A DNA stretch of 64,000 bases, taken from Citreicoccus inhibens (lineage in GTDB: Bacteria > Myxococcota > Myxococcia > Myxococcales > Myxococcaceae). The stretch covers positions 124,001-188,000 of the forward strand of contig NZ_JAHNZT010000012.1 in assembly GCF_019039035.1 (NCBI RefSeq). Direction: 5' to 3'. Under the pieces are notes generated by a model. It worked only from the letters and a program-made list of their open reading frames with translations, was not told where the DNA came from and searched no databases. A program made the translations under genes and the position numbers. Below are positions 32,504 to 42,050 of the stretch, piece after piece; positions within the stretch are counted from its first letter, which is position 1; each line of letters begins with the position of its first letter.

Positions 32504-33082
32504 GGGCGGTCCTTTCCCGCGCAGCATGCCGTGGCTTTCGCGCGGCGCGCGCGGTGTGGCGTCCGGGCCGCGTGGGAAGTGTTGACCCTCACGGCGACAG
32601 CGATTGCACGCGTGCTGTCTGCCCTCACGGCGCGCTGGGGGCGATGCCTGGATTCTAGACGTGCCCGCGCTGTTCGCTGCTGGGACGGAGGCATCCCGGT
32701 TGCGGGCAATGGGCCGCACAGGAGGGGCGCCGCTCCCGGCGTGGCCGTCTGACGCGGCGCTGGCGCACCTCTTGCTGTGTGGTCGCCGGCCCGTGGCGCG
32801 AGTCACTCTCCTGGCTCGGGAGACACGTGCCCGGGCCGGACCGCGCGGCGTGCTGGAGTGGGTGGGCTGCTCCAGTCCGTGCGGGGGAATGCAGCATTGG
32901 AGGCCGGCCGAAGCTCTCCTCCCTTCGGCCGGCCTCTCGACTTGAGGATGTCTGATAGCGGCCCAACGGAAAAATAAGGGACGCTGAAAACATCCACGCG
33001 CCGGTACGACCTTTGGTTAGAAAGAGGTCACGCGCGCCCCGGTCGAAGCGCTCCGAGGCGCGGACAGAGGAGAGGTTTCCAT
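32504..33082. other. 579-bp divergent intergenic region
   Basis: It separates the dehydrogenase (minus) from the outer-membrane protein (plus). Small open frames exist (for example 32604-32945, plus) but read as Arg/Ala-rich and lack good start sites. A strong hairpin sits at 32900-32936. After it comes a relatively AT-rich stretch (32940-32985) that probably holds the promoter of the outer-membrane protein gene. Confidence 0.5.
32900..32936. terminator. Orphan 14-bp perfect hairpin
   Basis: Stem gaggccggccgaag (32900-32913) and cttcggccggcctc (32923-32936), perfectly paired, with the 9-base loop ctctcctcc. No recognised gene ends just before it on either strand. It may terminate an unannotated transcript or small RNA, or insulate the promoter of the downstream gene. 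Confidence 0.5.
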
Positions 33083-33700
33083 ATGCGTGGTGCGAACAAG
33101 TGGCAGGCGATGGCCGTCGCGGCCGGTCTCGTGGTGGCGTCGCAGGCGGGTGCGGCGGAGCAGATTACGGACCCGACGAAGGTGGCGCGCGAGGCGGGTT
33201 CGGCGAGCGGCTTCGGTCATGCCGGGCAGATTGTCGTGAGCGCGGATGCGTCCGGTTTCTTCGGCTACAACACGGGCGCTGACGCCCTCGTGCTCCACCT
33301 GGAGCCGGCGGCCGACTACTTCATCCAGCAGAACCTGTCGGTGGGCGCGGCGGCCCTCGTCGAGCAGGTCTTCCAGGACGGGCCGAACACGACGGCGCTC
33401 GGCGTGGTGGTGCGCGCCGGTTACAACCTGGGCGTGGCCGAGAAGGTCTCCCTGTGGCCGCGCGTGGCCTTCGGTCCGAAGTTCATCCACGTGAGCGGTG
33501 GCGGCAGCGACCTGGCGTTCGTGCTGGAGGGCTACCTGCCGGCGCTGTTCCACGTCACGCCGCACTTCTTCGTGGGCGCGGGCCCGCAGGTGCGTGCGCT
33601 CATCAGCGACAGGACGGGCGCGGGTGGCTCCGACCAGGGCGCGTTCAGCGGCCACGACGTGACGATTGGCATCTCCACCACGGTGGGCGGCTACTTCTAA
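33083..33700 (+). CDS. Outer-membrane beta-barrel protein
   Basis: 205 residues from ATG 33083, with aggagagg 7 bp upstream. The signal peptide is AVAAGLVVASQAGA. The mature part has alternating amphipathic strands (GQIVVSADASGFFGYN, LVLHLEPAADYFIQQNLSVGA, TALGVVVRAGYNLGV, HDVTIGISTTVGGYF) and ends in an aromatic Phe, as outer-membrane barrels recognised by the BAM complex do. At this size about eight strands are expected (OmpW/OmpX-like). Good ribosome site and very strong terminator suggest high expression. Confidence 0.75.
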   Translation: MRGANKWQAMAVAAGLVVASQAGAAEQITDPTKVAREAGSASGFGHAGQIVVSADASGFFGYNTGADALVLHLEPAADYFIQQNLSVGAAALVEQVFQDGPNTTALGVVVRAGYNLGVAEKVSLWPRVAFGPKFIHVSGGGSDLAFVLEGYLPALFHVTPHFFVGAGPQVRALISDRTGAGGSDQGAFSGHDVTIGISTTVGGYF

Positions 33701-33735
33701 AGGCTGTCCCTGGCTCGTTCCGCTGAATGAGCAGC

Positions 33736-33788
33736 GACGCAACGGTGAAGACGGCCAGGTCGCCTTGGCCGTCTTCACGTTGCGCGTC
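33736..33788 (+). terminator. Long strong hairpin after the outer-membrane protein gene
   Basis: Arms 33736-33757 (gacgcaacggtgaagacggcca) and 33766-33788 (tggccgtcttcacgttgcgcgtc) pair over about 21 bp with one small bulge and an 8-base loop, 35 bp after the stop. It is a terminator and 3' stabiliser for the abundant-looking transcript. Confidence 0.85.
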
Positions 33789-33840
33789 GCGGCAGCGCTG
33801 GGGGGCGTCAGGCATTCCCACGCTTCGTCGGGTTGAGTTT

Positions 33841-34080
33841 GTCCATGCGAAGCGCCTCCTCTTGTCGTGTTTGTCGTTGTTCGCCTGCGCGACGACGACG
33901 CCTGGATTGACCGCGGCTCTGGCGGGCGACCGCGCGTTGCATCGGGTCCAGCGGGTGTGTGTGAAATCCGACGCGGCGGGCCACCTCAGCGTGGACTACC
34001 CGACGCGTGGCGCGAGCGGTGCTGGTCCCTCTCACGCGCTCTCTTCACAGTCGTCCCCGCTGGGGGCGCTGCCTCCACGC
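33841..34080 (+). pseudogene. Remnant of a small lipoprotein gene upstream of actA
   Basis: One frame reads HAKRLLLSCLSLFACATTTPG, a lipoprotein signal with lipobox LFAC, continuing to VCVKSDAAGHLSVDYPTRG near 34010, but it has no ATG/GTG/TTG start at the right place. After 34010 another frame looks more protein-like (RERCWSLSRALFTVVPAGG). The ATG at 33845 is out of frame and meets a stop after 21 codons. At least two frame changes are needed for an intact gene of about 80 residues, so it appears decayed. Function unknown. Confidence 0.4.
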
Positions 34081-34100
34081 CCATGCCGCGTGAGAGGACC

Positions 34101-34754
34101 ATGGCGCCGCTTTTCCGTCCGGGGACCGATGCGGTGCTGCGCGGGATTCTCGCGCTGGCGCTCGGCACGCCCGCCGTGGCCCTGGCCGGATGGATGTGGT
34201 TGGCGCGCAGTCCCCTGGGGCGCGGCTCGTTCGCTCCCGTGGAGCAGCCGGTGCCGTTCGACCATCGCCATCACGTGGCGGATGAGGGCATCCCGTGCGG
34301 GTATTGCCACGAGGGGGCGTGGCGCTCTCCCCGCGCGGGAGTGCCACCCACGCAGCGCTGCATGGGCTGTCATGCGCAGGTCTGGAATGACAGCCCCAAG
34401 CTGGAGCCGGTGCGAGAGAGCTGGTTCGCGGACACGCCCATTCCCTGGCGCCGCGTGCACGCGCTGCCGGACTACGTCTGGTTCAGCCATCAGGCGCATG
34501 TGAACAAGGGCGTGGGGTGTGTCACGTGTCATGGGCGCGTGGACACCATGCCGGCGGTCGAGCGCGTGGTGCCCTTCACCATGGAGTGGTGTCTGGACTG
34601 TCACCGGGCCCCCACGCCCCACCTGCGCCCCTTTCGCGAGGTGGCGAGCATGACGTGGCGCCCGCCGGGGGGGGACGCGGAGCGGACGGGTCGCGCGGTG
34701 CGCGCCGCGTTGAACGCGAACCCTCGCACGAGCTGCAACACATGCCACTTCTGA
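34101..34754 (+). CDS. actA: ActA, pentaheme cytochrome c of alternative complex III
   Basis: 217 residues from ATG 34101, just after gagagg. One N-terminal membrane anchor (ILALALGTPAVALAGWMWL) is followed by five heme c motifs: CGYCH, CMGCH, CVTCH, CLDCH and CNTCH. This is the multiheme subunit of alternative complex III, which passes electrons from quinol oxidation to the downstream cytochrome. It is the first gene of an 11-gene overlapping operon and overlaps actB by 13 bp. An upstream ATG at 34083 has no ribosome site. Confidence 0.92.
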   Translation: MAPLFRPGTDAVLRGILALALGTPAVALAGWMWLARSPLGRGSFAPVEQPVPFDHRHHVADEGIPCGYCHEGAWRSPRAGVPPTQRCMGCHAQVWNDSPKLEPVRESWFADTPIPWRRVHALPDYVWFSHQAHVNKGVGCVTCHGRVDTMPAVERVVPFTMEWCLDCHRAPTPHLRPFREVASMTWRPPGGDAERTGRAVRAALNANPRTSCNTCHF

Positions 34755-37720
34755 CCGACAGCTTTCCGTTGCCCGTGCTCGCGGACCGCGGTGACGCCGG
34801 GTGTGCATGCGGTGCGGCCCGGCCGCGCGCGTGGCGCAGCTGGGAGTCCCGGCGCGAGGTTCCGGCTCGGTCCGCGGAGTTTCCCGACGGCGCGGACCTG
34901 CCGCCCGAGGGAATCGCGCGGCGAGGGTTTCTCCAGGTGGCGATGGCCTCGTTGGCGGCGGCGGGCTTCACCGGATGCTTCCGGCAACCGGCCGAGGACA
35001 TCCTGCCGTACTCGCATCCACCAGAGGGGCTGACTCCTGGCGTGCCGCTGCACTTCGCCACGGGGCTGGAGTGGGACGGCCTGGTGGTGGGGCTGGTGGT
35101 GGAGAGCCACGAGGGGCGGCCCACGAAAGTGGAGGGCAATCCCTCGCATCCCGCGAGCCTGGGCGCGGCGGGCGTGTTCGAGCAGGCCGCGCTGCTCGGG
35201 CTGTACGACGCGAGCCGCGCGAGGACCTGTCGCCTGGAGGGCCAGGAGGTCGCGTGGAGCACGGTTCAAGAGGCGTTGGAGGCGCGAGCGCGGCGCGCGG
35301 ATGAAGGGGCGGGGCTGCGCTTCCTGGTGGAGCCCACGGGCTCGCCGCTGCTGCTGTCACTTCAGGCGCGCATCCTGGAGCGCTTCCCGCGAGCGCGCTT
35401 CGTCCCCTTCCGCGCGTCGTTACCCGAGGGACTCCATGAAGGGACGCGACGGGCGTATGGCCGACCGCTGGACGTGGTGCATGACGTGGCGCGCGAGGTT
35501 GTCGTGTCGTTGGGCGCTGACTTCCTGGCCACCACGCGGCCGGGCAATCTGGTGTTGGCGCGCGACTTCCTCGCCGCACGCAAGCCCGAGTCTCCCAATC
35601 GTCTGTGGGTCGCGGAGAGCGCGCTGTCGGTGACGGGAGGCTTCGCGGATGAGCGGTTGCGCGCGAAGCCCTCGCAGCTGCGGCCGTTGGCGTTGGCGCT
35701 GGCGGCGGAGGTGGGCGCGGCGCTTCAGCGCGAGGAGTGGTCGAGGCTGCGTCCTCCCGTGGAGGCGCTGAGTGACGCGCAGCGCGGCTGGGTGCGCCGT
35801 GCCGCGAGGGATCTGCTCGCGCATCGCGGACGCGGTCGAGTCCTGGTGGGGCCCGAGTCATCGGGGGCGGTGCAGGCCCTGGCGTTCGCCATCGATGAGG
35901 CGTTGGGCAATGCCCCCCGGCTCATCGAGCCCGTGGCCCGTCCGCTCGGAGGTCTGGAGGCACTGGCCTCGTTGGTGGGCGAGCTGCGCGCGGGGACGGT
36001 GGACACGCTCATCATCACCGCGTGGAACCCGGTGTACGCGGCGCCGGTGGACCTGGGGCTCGCCGAGGCGCTGTCGCGCGCACCGTTCCGGCTGTACCAC
36101 GCGCTGCACGAGGACGAGACCTCGGCCCACTGTCCCAGCTTCGTCCCCGCCGCGCATGCCTTCGAGTCCTGGCGTGATGGCCGCGCGCCCGATGGCACGG
36201 CGGCGGTGCTGCAACCCCTCATCGCGCCGCTGTTCCCCGCGGCGATGCAGGAGGCGGACGTGCTGGGGGTGTTCGCGGGCCTGGCGTCCCAGTCCCCCCA
36301 CGCGCTCCTGCGCGCCCTGTGGCGGGAGTGGGCCGGCGCGCCCCAGGACTTCGAGCGGCGGTGGTCGACGTGGCTCGCCGAGGGCGTCATCCCCGGGACA
36401 CGCGCGGCCCCGGTCCACGCGGAGCTGGAGGAGCACGCGGTGCTGGCCGCCACGCGCGAGCCCGTTCCTCCCGCGAGCGGCCTGGAGCTGTCCCTGGTGC
36501 TCGACGCGAAGGTCCATGACGGGCGCTTCGCGGGCAACGCGTGGTTGCAGGAGCTGCCCGAGCCGATGGCGAAGCTCACCTGGGGCAACGCGGCGTGGCT
36601 GTCTCCGGCCACGGCGGCGCGACTCGGGTTGGAGAAGGATGACGTGGTTCGGTTGGCGCTGCGCGGTCAGTCGTTGGACGTGCCCGTGTTGGTGATGCCT
36701 GGGCAGGCGGATGACACGGTGACGTTGGCGCTCGGGTACGGGCGGGAGGCTCCGGAAGGCGTGGCGCAGGGCGTGGGCGTCAATGCGTTCCGGCTGCGGC
36801 ACCTCGATGCGCCGTGGGGGGCGTCCGGAGTGGGCCTCACGGCCGTGGGGCGTCGCGAGGCGCTGGCGCTCACCCAGGAGCACTGGAGCATGGAGGGGCG
36901 CGAGCTGGCGCTCCAGGTGCCTCGGGCGCGGCTGACGGAGGAACTCCGCGCGCTGCGGCCACTTCAAGAGGACGCCCCGCATCTCTACGCCGCGCCGCTG
37001 CGCACCGGAGCGCACCAGTGGGGCATGGCGATGGATCTGCATCGCTGCACTGGGTGCGGCGCCTGCGTGGTGGCGTGCCAGGTGGAGAACAACGTGCCCG
37101 TGGTGGGGAAGGAGGGCGTGCTTCGCAGTCGCGAGATGCACTGGCTGCGCATCGACCGGTACTTCCTGGGCGACCCGGACGACCCCGGCGTCATCACGCA
37201 GCCGGTGGCGTGCGTCCACTGTGCCTTCGCGCCGTGCGAGTACGTGTGCCCGGTGAACGCCACCGTCCACTCGGACGAGGGCCTCAACCAGATGGTCTAC
37301 AACCGGTGCATCGGTACGCGGTACTGCTCGAACAACTGTCCCTACAAGGTCCGCCGCTTCAACTATCTGGAGTACCAGCAGCGAGAGCCCCTGGCGCGGC
37401 TGCGGCAGAACCCCTCGGTCACGGTGCGCTCGCGTGGCGTGATGGAGAAGTGCACGTACTGCGTGCAGCGCATCGAGCGGGCCCGCGCCAACGCGCGCGC
37501 CCGCCAGCGTGACCTCCGCGATGGAGAGGTCCGCACCGCCTGTCAGCAGACCTGTCCCACGCGGGCCATCGTCTTTGGAGACCTGAACGCGCCCGACTCC
37601 GAGGTGAAGCGGCGGCACGAGGACCCGAGGCACTACCGGTTGCTCAACGAGCAGGGGACGCAGCCGCGCACGGTGCATCTGCTCCGCGTGAAGAACCCGG
37701 CGCCGAGGGGCGGGACATGA
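34742..37720 (+). CDS. actB: ActB, molybdopterin-oxidoreductase-like/Fe-S subunit of alternative complex III
   Basis: 992 residues. A twin-arginine signal (R60-R61 in [18 protein letters not shown]) sits well inside, as is normal for ActB. Residues about 85-740 are a molybdopterin-oxidoreductase-like domain, which in this complex carries no molybdenum. The C-terminal part is a ferredoxin-like domain with four clusters' worth of cysteines: [11 protein letters not shown] (from residue 769), [26 protein letters not shown] and CTYC with a late CQQTCP. It is the peripheral electron-transfer subunit. It overlaps actC by 4 bp. Confidence 0.93.
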   Translation: MPLLTDSFPLPVLADRGDAGCACGAARPRAWRSWESRREVPARSAEFPDGADLPPEGIARRGFLQVAMASLAAAGFTGCFRQPAEDILPYSHPPEGLTPGVPLHFATGLEWDGLVVGLVVESHEGRPTKVEGNPSHPASLGAAGVFEQAALLGLYDASRARTCRLEGQEVAWSTVQEALEARARRADEGAGLRFLVEPTGSPLLLSLQARILERFPRARFVPFRASLPEGLHEGTRRAYGRPLDVVHDVAREVVVSLGADFLATTRPGNLVLARDFLAARKPESPNRLWVAESALSVTGGFADERLRAKPSQLRPLALALAAEVGAALQREEWSRLRPPVEALSDAQRGWVRRAARDLLAHRGRGRVLVGPESSGAVQALAFAIDEALGNAPRLIEPVARPLGGLEALASLVGELRAGTVDTLIITAWNPVYAAPVDLGLAEALSRAPFRLYHALHEDETSAHCPSFVPAAHAFESWRDGRAPDGTAAVLQPLIAPLFPAAMQEADVLGVFAGLASQSPHALLRALWREWAGAPQDFERRWSTWLAEGVIPGTRAAPVHAELEEHAVLAATREPVPPASGLELSLVLDAKVHDGRFAGNAWLQELPEPMAKLTWGNAAWLSPATAARLGLEKDDVVRLALRGQSLDVPVLVMPGQADDTVTLALGYGREAPEGVAQGVGVNAFRLRHLDAPWGASGVGLTAVGRREALALTQEHWSMEGRELALQVPRARLTEELRALRPLQEDAPHLYAAPLRTGAHQWGMAMDLHRCTGCGACVVACQVENNVPVVGKEGVLRSREMHWLRIDRYFLGDPDDPGVITQPVACVHCAFAPCEYVCPVNATVHSDEGLNQMVYNRCIGTRYCSNNCPYKVRRFNYLEYQQREPLARLRQNPSVTVRSRGVMEKCTYCVQRIERARANARARQRDLRDGEVRTACQQTCPTRAIVFGDLNAPDSEVKRRHEDPRHYRLLNEQGTQPRTVHLLRVKNPAPRGGT

Positions 37721-39129
37721 GTCAGGTGGATCCGCAGGTCCCCGCGCCGGGGGACGCGCTGGTCACGCATCCGCTGCTCACGGGGAGGCATTCGGATGCG
37801 GAGTACAGCGAGTCATTGCTGGCCTACGTGCATGCGCCGCCCACGCGCGCGTGGTGGATGCTCCTGGGCGTGGGGTTGACGGGGACCGCGCTGCTGGCGG
37901 TGGCGGTGGGCGTCACCCTCTGGGTGGGCGTGGGCGCCTGGGGCAACAACATCCCGGTGGCGTGGGCGTATGGAATCACCAACTTCGTGTGGTGGATTGG
38001 GATTGGCCACGCGGGCACGCTCATCAGCGCCATCTTGTTGTTGTTTCAGGAGCGGTGGCGCAGCTCCATCAATCGCTTCGCGGAGGCGATGACGCTGTTC
38101 GCGGTGACGTGCGCGGGGCTCTTCCCGCTGCTGCACCTGGGGCGGCCGTGGAAGTTCTATTGGCTGATTCCCTATCCGAGCACGCTGCGCGCTTGGCCGC
38201 AGTTCCGCTCGCCGCTGACGTGGGACATCGCGGCGGTGGGCACGTACCTCACGGTGTCTCTCTTGTTCTGGTACCTGGGGCTCATCCCGGACCTGGCCAC
38301 CGCGCGAGACACCGCGCGAACGCATCGGGCCCGGTTCTGGTACGGGCTGGCGAGCCTGGGGTGGCGAGGCTCGGCGCGGCACTGGCGACAGTGGCGCACG
38401 GGCTATCTGCTGTTGGCGGGCCTGGCCACGCCGCTGGTCGTCAGCGTGCACACCCTCGTGTCGTTCGACTTCGCGGTGGCGCAGCTCCCGGGGTGGCACA
38501 CCACGGTGTTCCCGCCGTACTTCGTCGGGGGCGCGGTGTTCAGCGGCTTCGCGCTGGTGTTGACGCTGCTCATTCCCGCGCGCAAGGCGTTGGGGCTCGA
38601 GCAGGTGGTGACGCTCGCGCACCTGGACAACATGGCGCGGGTGTTGCTCGTCACGGGCTGGGTGGTCGCCTACGGCTACATCCAGGAGCACTTCTTCGCG
38701 TGGTTCAGCGGGAACCCTTACGAGCAGCACGTGACGTGGGCGCAGCACGTGGGGCCCTATGCGCCGCTGTTCTGGTTGCAGATCTTCTGCAACGTGTTGG
38801 TGCCGCAGTTGTTCTGGGTCGCGCGGCTGCGCACGAACACGGCGGTGCTGTGGGGCGCGTCCCTGCTGGTGAACGTGGGGATGTGGACCGAGCGCTTCCT
38901 CATCGTCGTATCGCCGCTGAGCATGGACTTCCTGCCCTCGGCATGGGCGGCGTACCGGCCCACGTGGGTGGACTGGAGCCTGCTCGTGGGGACGATGTGT
39001 TTCTTTGGCACCGCGTTCCTCTTGTTCCTCAAGTTCGTGCCCGCCGTGTCGATGAGCGAGGTGAAGGAGTTGCGCCGCGAGGTGGATGAATCGGAGCGCT
39101 TCCGTGAGGAGCTGGGAGGCGCGCCGTGA
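37717..39129 (+). CDS. actC: ActC, NrfD-like quinol-binding membrane subunit
   Basis: 470 residues with about ten membrane segments. The N-terminus has the typical soluble lead [20 protein letters not shown], then [59 protein letters not shown] and the [26 protein letters not shown] region (quoted in parts) match NrfD/PsrC-type subunits of alternative complex III, which oxidise menaquinol. It overlaps actB and actD by 4 bp each. Confidence 0.92.
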   Translation: MSQVDPQVPAPGDALVTHPLLTGRHSDAEYSESLLAYVHAPPTRAWWMLLGVGLTGTALLAVAVGVTLWVGVGAWGNNIPVAWAYGITNFVWWIGIGHAGTLISAILLLFQERWRSSINRFAEAMTLFAVTCAGLFPLLHLGRPWKFYWLIPYPSTLRAWPQFRSPLTWDIAAVGTYLTVSLLFWYLGLIPDLATARDTARTHRARFWYGLASLGWRGSARHWRQWRTGYLLLAGLATPLVVSVHTLVSFDFAVAQLPGWHTTVFPPYFVGGAVFSGFALVLTLLIPARKALGLEQVVTLAHLDNMARVLLVTGWVVAYGYIQEHFFAWFSGNPYEQHVTWAQHVGPYAPLFWLQIFCNVLVPQLFWVARLRTNTAVLWGASLLVNVGMWTERFLIVVSPLSMDFLPSAWAAYRPTWVDWSLLVGTMCFFGTAFLLFLKFVPAVSMSEVKELRREVDESERFREELGGAP

Positions 39130-39662
39130 GCCATTGGGTCCTGGGGGAGTTCGGCTCGGATTTGGCGCTGGTGGAGGCGCTGCGGGTCCTGCGCGCCCAG
39201 GGGTATCAGCGGTTGGATGCGCATACGCCGTTCCCCGTGGACGCGGTGTTCGAGGCGCTGTCCTTGGGGCGCTCGCGCTTGCCGCTGCTCGCGTTGGTGG
39301 CGGGGTTGGGGGGAGCGGGCTTCGCGTACCTCACGCAGTGGTTCACCAACGCGGTGGACTTCCCGCTCGACGTGGGCGGGCGCCCGCTGCACAGCGCGCC
39401 CACGAGTCTGCCCATTGCCTTCGAGCTGGGCGTCCTGTCCGCGGCGCTGATGATTTTCGGCGCGCTGATGGTCCTCTTCGGCTTCCCGCACGTCACGCAT
39501 CCGGTGTTCGACGCGGAGGCGTTCCGGAGCGCCTCGGTGGATGGCTTCTGGGCGAGCGTGCTCGTGGAGGACGCGGGTGACGGCCTCGCGCATGTGGAGA
39601 AGTTGTTGAGAGATGCGGGCGCGCGGCGGGTGGCCGTGGTGGTGGCGGAGGCGGGGACATGA
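39126..39662 (+). CDS. actD: ActD, DUF3341 subunit of alternative complex III
   Basis: 178 residues, of the normal length. It starts [20 protein letters not shown], continues with [16 protein letters not shown], and has two membrane helices ([18 protein letters not shown] and [20 protein letters not shown]), then [21 protein letters not shown]3341 proteins form a small membrane subunit that flanks ActC. Both ends overlap neighbours by 4 bp (ATGA). Confidence 0.9.
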   Translation: MSHWVLGEFGSDLALVEALRVLRAQGYQRLDAHTPFPVDAVFEALSLGRSRLPLLALVAGLGGAGFAYLTQWFTNAVDFPLDVGGRPLHSAPTSLPIAFELGVLSAALMIFGALMVLFGFPHVTHPVFDAEAFRSASVDGFWASVLVEDAGDGLAHVEKLLRDAGARRVAVVVAEAGT

Positions 39663-40504
39663 GGGGGGCGGGGCTTGTGCTGCTGCTGGGGTTGGGGGGG
39701 TGTGATGACCTGGACCCCATGGCCACCCAGCCTCGGGCGCAGGCCTTCGGCGCGAGCACCTTCTTCGCGGATGGGCGCGCGATGCGTCCGCTGGTGGCGG
39801 GCACCGTGGCGAGGGAGTGGGCCCCGGAGCGAGAGGCGGACCCCGCGAGGACCGAGGGGTTGGCGCGCGATGGGGGCTGGGTGGAGCAGGTGCCCGAGCC
39901 GCTCTCGCTCCCGCTGCTGGAAGAGGGCCGCGCGGGATACGAGACCTGGTGCGCGGTCTGTCACGGGCTCCGAGGCAACGGAGACAGCGCGGTCGCGCGG
40001 AAGATGCCGCAGCGCCGTCCACCGGGCTTGTTCGTCCCGCACACGCATGCGACCCAGGTCGTGTACGGCGTGTTGGAGGACTCGGCGCCGGAGGTCGCGT
40101 CGCCGGATGCGAAGTCGCGGCCTCATCGCGTGGACGACCTGGGCGCGGTGCGCGACACGCGCGGGCGAGCCCCCTCACCGGAGGCCCTGCCCGGCGCGGA
40201 GCGCGCAGCGGCGGTGCGCCACGCGCGAGAGGTCGCGCTGCCCGGTGTGGACCGTGGGGCGATGGAGGGCTTGCTGCTCGAACAGCCGGGGCAGGGCGGG
40301 CTGCCGCATCCGGTGGGGTTCTACTTCGCGGTCATCTCCGAGGGCTTCGGCGTGATGCCGGACTACGCGGCCCAGCTCCCGCCGAGAGAGCGGTGGGCCA
40401 TCGTCGCGTACCTCAGAGCCCTGGCGCGCAGTCAGCGCGCGCCGCTCGCCGTGGCGCCTCCCGACGTTCAAGGCCGGCTGCTGCAAGAGGCGCGGGCGCC
40501 ATGA
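39659..40504 (+). CDS. actE: ActE, monoheme cytochrome c lipoprotein with an unusual insertion
   Basis: 281 residues. Lipobox LGGC after a short signal. The heme motif is C98-A-V-C-H and the axial Met is probably M233 in GFGVMPDYA. Between RRPPG and PHPVGFYFAVI there are roughly 85 residues that I do not expect in ActE, where these two motifs normally lie close. The insert (GVLEDSAPEVASPDAKS to GLLLEQPGQGG) is charged and low in hydrophobics, with no second heme motif. ActE accepts electrons from ActA and passes them to the oxidase. It overlaps actD and actF by 4 bp. Confidence 0.88.
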   Translation: MRGAGLVLLLGLGGCDDLDPMATQPRAQAFGASTFFADGRAMRPLVAGTVAREWAPEREADPARTEGLARDGGWVEQVPEPLSLPLLEEGRAGYETWCAVCHGLRGNGDSAVARKMPQRRPPGLFVPHTHATQVVYGVLEDSAPEVASPDAKSRPHRVDDLGAVRDTRGRAPSPEALPGAERAAAVRHAREVALPGVDRGAMEGLLLEQPGQGGLPHPVGFYFAVISEGFGVMPDYAAQLPPRERWAIVAYLRALARSQRAPLAVAPPDVQGRLLQEARAP

Positions 40505-41691
40505 GGCCTCCCGCGCTGCCTCGCTTCGAGGGGGGCCAACGCCTCTGGATGTCCTCCGCTGGCGTGGGCGTGGTGGGGCTCGTCGCGACGGGCGTGGGCG
40601 CGCTGCTCGACGTGCGCGAGGCGCTGTATGGCTATCTCTTCGGCTTCATCTACTGGCTGGGGTTGTGCCTGGGCACGCTGCTGTTGTTGGCCAGCTTCCA
40701 CGCCTCGAATGCGCGCTGGCCCGTGGTGCTTCGGCGGACGCTGGAGGTGACGGGCGCCACGGTGCCGGTGTTCCTGGTCCTGTTCGTGCCCGTGGGGTTG
40801 GGCATGGCGCGGCTCTATCCCTGGGTGACGCCGTCGCCGGAGTTGGGCGAGCACGCGCTCCAGGTGCTCGCGCATCGCGAGCCGTACAACACGGTGCCGC
40901 GCTTCCTCCTGCGCGCGGTGGGGTACTTCCTCGCGTGGGGGCTGGTGGGGCACTTCCTGCTGCGCTGGTCCGTGCGTCAGGACACGGAGGGCTCGACGCG
41001 TTGGACGGCGTGGCAGCGGAGGTTGGGGAGCGGCGCGCTGCCGGTCATCGGACTGGCGTTCTCGTTCATGACCTTGGACTGGTTGATGGCGCTGGACGCC
41101 ACGTGGCAGTCCACCGTCTACGGCATCTATGTCTATTCGGGCGCCACCGTGGGCGCGCTCGCGCTGGTGGTGGTGGCGGGCGTGGCCACGCGGGACACGC
41201 AGCACTTCGGGCGGCTGCTGACGCCCGGGCACTACCAACGCCTGGGCACGCTGCTGTTCGCCTTCATCTGCTTCTGGGCCTACATCGCGTATTCGCAATA
41301 CATGCTCATCTGGGTGGCCTCGCTGCCCGAGGAGGTGACCTGGTACCTCGTGCGCATGCACGGCGGTTGGGGGGCCGTCTCCTGGGCGCTGATTCTGGGG
41401 CACTTCGTGTTGCCCTTCGCGGTGCTGCTGTCGCGCGAGCTGAAGCAGCGCCCGCGCGCGCTCGCGGGCGTGGCGCTGTGGATGTTGTTGCTCCACGCGG
41501 TGGACACGGCGTGGCTGGTGTTGCCCGCGCTGTCTCCCTCGCGCGCGCATCTGCCTTGGACGGCGCTCACGGCGTGGGTGGGCGTGGGCGGATGCGCGGT
41601 GGCCTTCGCGGTGTGGCGCTCGCGAGGCATGTACCCGGTGCCGGTGGGGGATCCGTTCCTGGTGCACTCGCTCCAGGTGCGCCAGCCATGA
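40501..41691 (+). CDS. actF: ActF, second quinol-type membrane subunit of alternative complex III
   Basis: 396 residues with about ten membrane segments. FGFIYWLGLCLGTLLLLASFH, PVVLRRTLEVTGATVPVFLVL, FSFMTLDWLMALDATWQSTVYGIY (in parts) and IAYSQYMLIWVASLPEEV with WYLVRMHGGW are the usual blocks of ActF, an NrfD-related subunit without its own cofactor. It follows actE by a 4-bp overlap and overlaps the next small gene in the same way, so the stoichiometric complex is made from one transcript. Confidence 0.9.
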   Translation: MRPPALPRFEGGQRLWMSSAGVGVVGLVATGVGALLDVREALYGYLFGFIYWLGLCLGTLLLLASFHASNARWPVVLRRTLEVTGATVPVFLVLFVPVGLGMARLYPWVTPSPELGEHALQVLAHREPYNTVPRFLLRAVGYFLAWGLVGHFLLRWSVRQDTEGSTRWTAWQRRLGSGALPVIGLAFSFMTLDWLMALDATWQSTVYGIYVYSGATVGALALVVVAGVATRDTQHFGRLLTPGHYQRLGTLLFAFICFWAYIAYSQYMLIWVASLPEEVTWYLVRMHGGWGAVSWALILGHFVLPFAVLLSRELKQRPRALAGVALWMLLLHAVDTAWLVLPALSPSRAHLPWTALTAWVGVGGCAVAFAVWRSRGMYPVPVGDPFLVHSLQVRQP

Positions 41692-42050
41692 GCGGCGTGC
41701 AGACACCGCCGCCCGAGGAGGAGGACCTCCGCCTGGGGCGGACGCTGGCGCTCGGGGGCGCGGCGCTCGGCGTGCTGGCCGCGTCGAGCTGGGTGGCGTG
41801 GCTCCTGTGGTGCGCGTGGCGCCCCGGGGTGCAGGCGCCCGTGCCGAGCACGCTGGGCGCGCCACAAGTGGGCCGCGTGGAGCAGGTGCCGTTCATGCAG
41901 GCCCCGCCCGAGGAGGCGGTGAATGCTCGGGAGCAAGCGCGGCTGAAGGGCTACGGCTGGGTGGACCGGGATGCGGGCCTCATCCACATCCCCGTGGAGC
42001 GGGCCATGGAGCAGCTCGTCTCCGAGGAGCGCGCGGGAGGGCGGCGATGA
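41688..42050 (+). CDS. Small single-pass membrane protein of the ACIII-oxidase operon
   Basis: 120 residues. One membrane helix (LALGGAALGVLAASSWVAWLLW) and a periplasmic tail with LKGYGWVDRDAGLIHIPVERAMEQLV. The short signature around DxxxGxxxIPxxRAM occurs in small proteins of respiratory clusters, sometimes beside SCO-type copper chaperones, but I know no defined function. It overlaps actF and coxB by 4 bp each, so it probably belongs to the supercomplex or its assembly. Confidence 0.75.
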   Translation: MSGVQTPPPEEEDLRLGRTLALGGAALGVLAASSWVAWLLWCAWRPGVQAPVPSTLGAPQVGRVEQVPFMQAPPEEAVNAREQARLKGYGWVDRDAGLIHIPVERAMEQLVSEERAGGRR

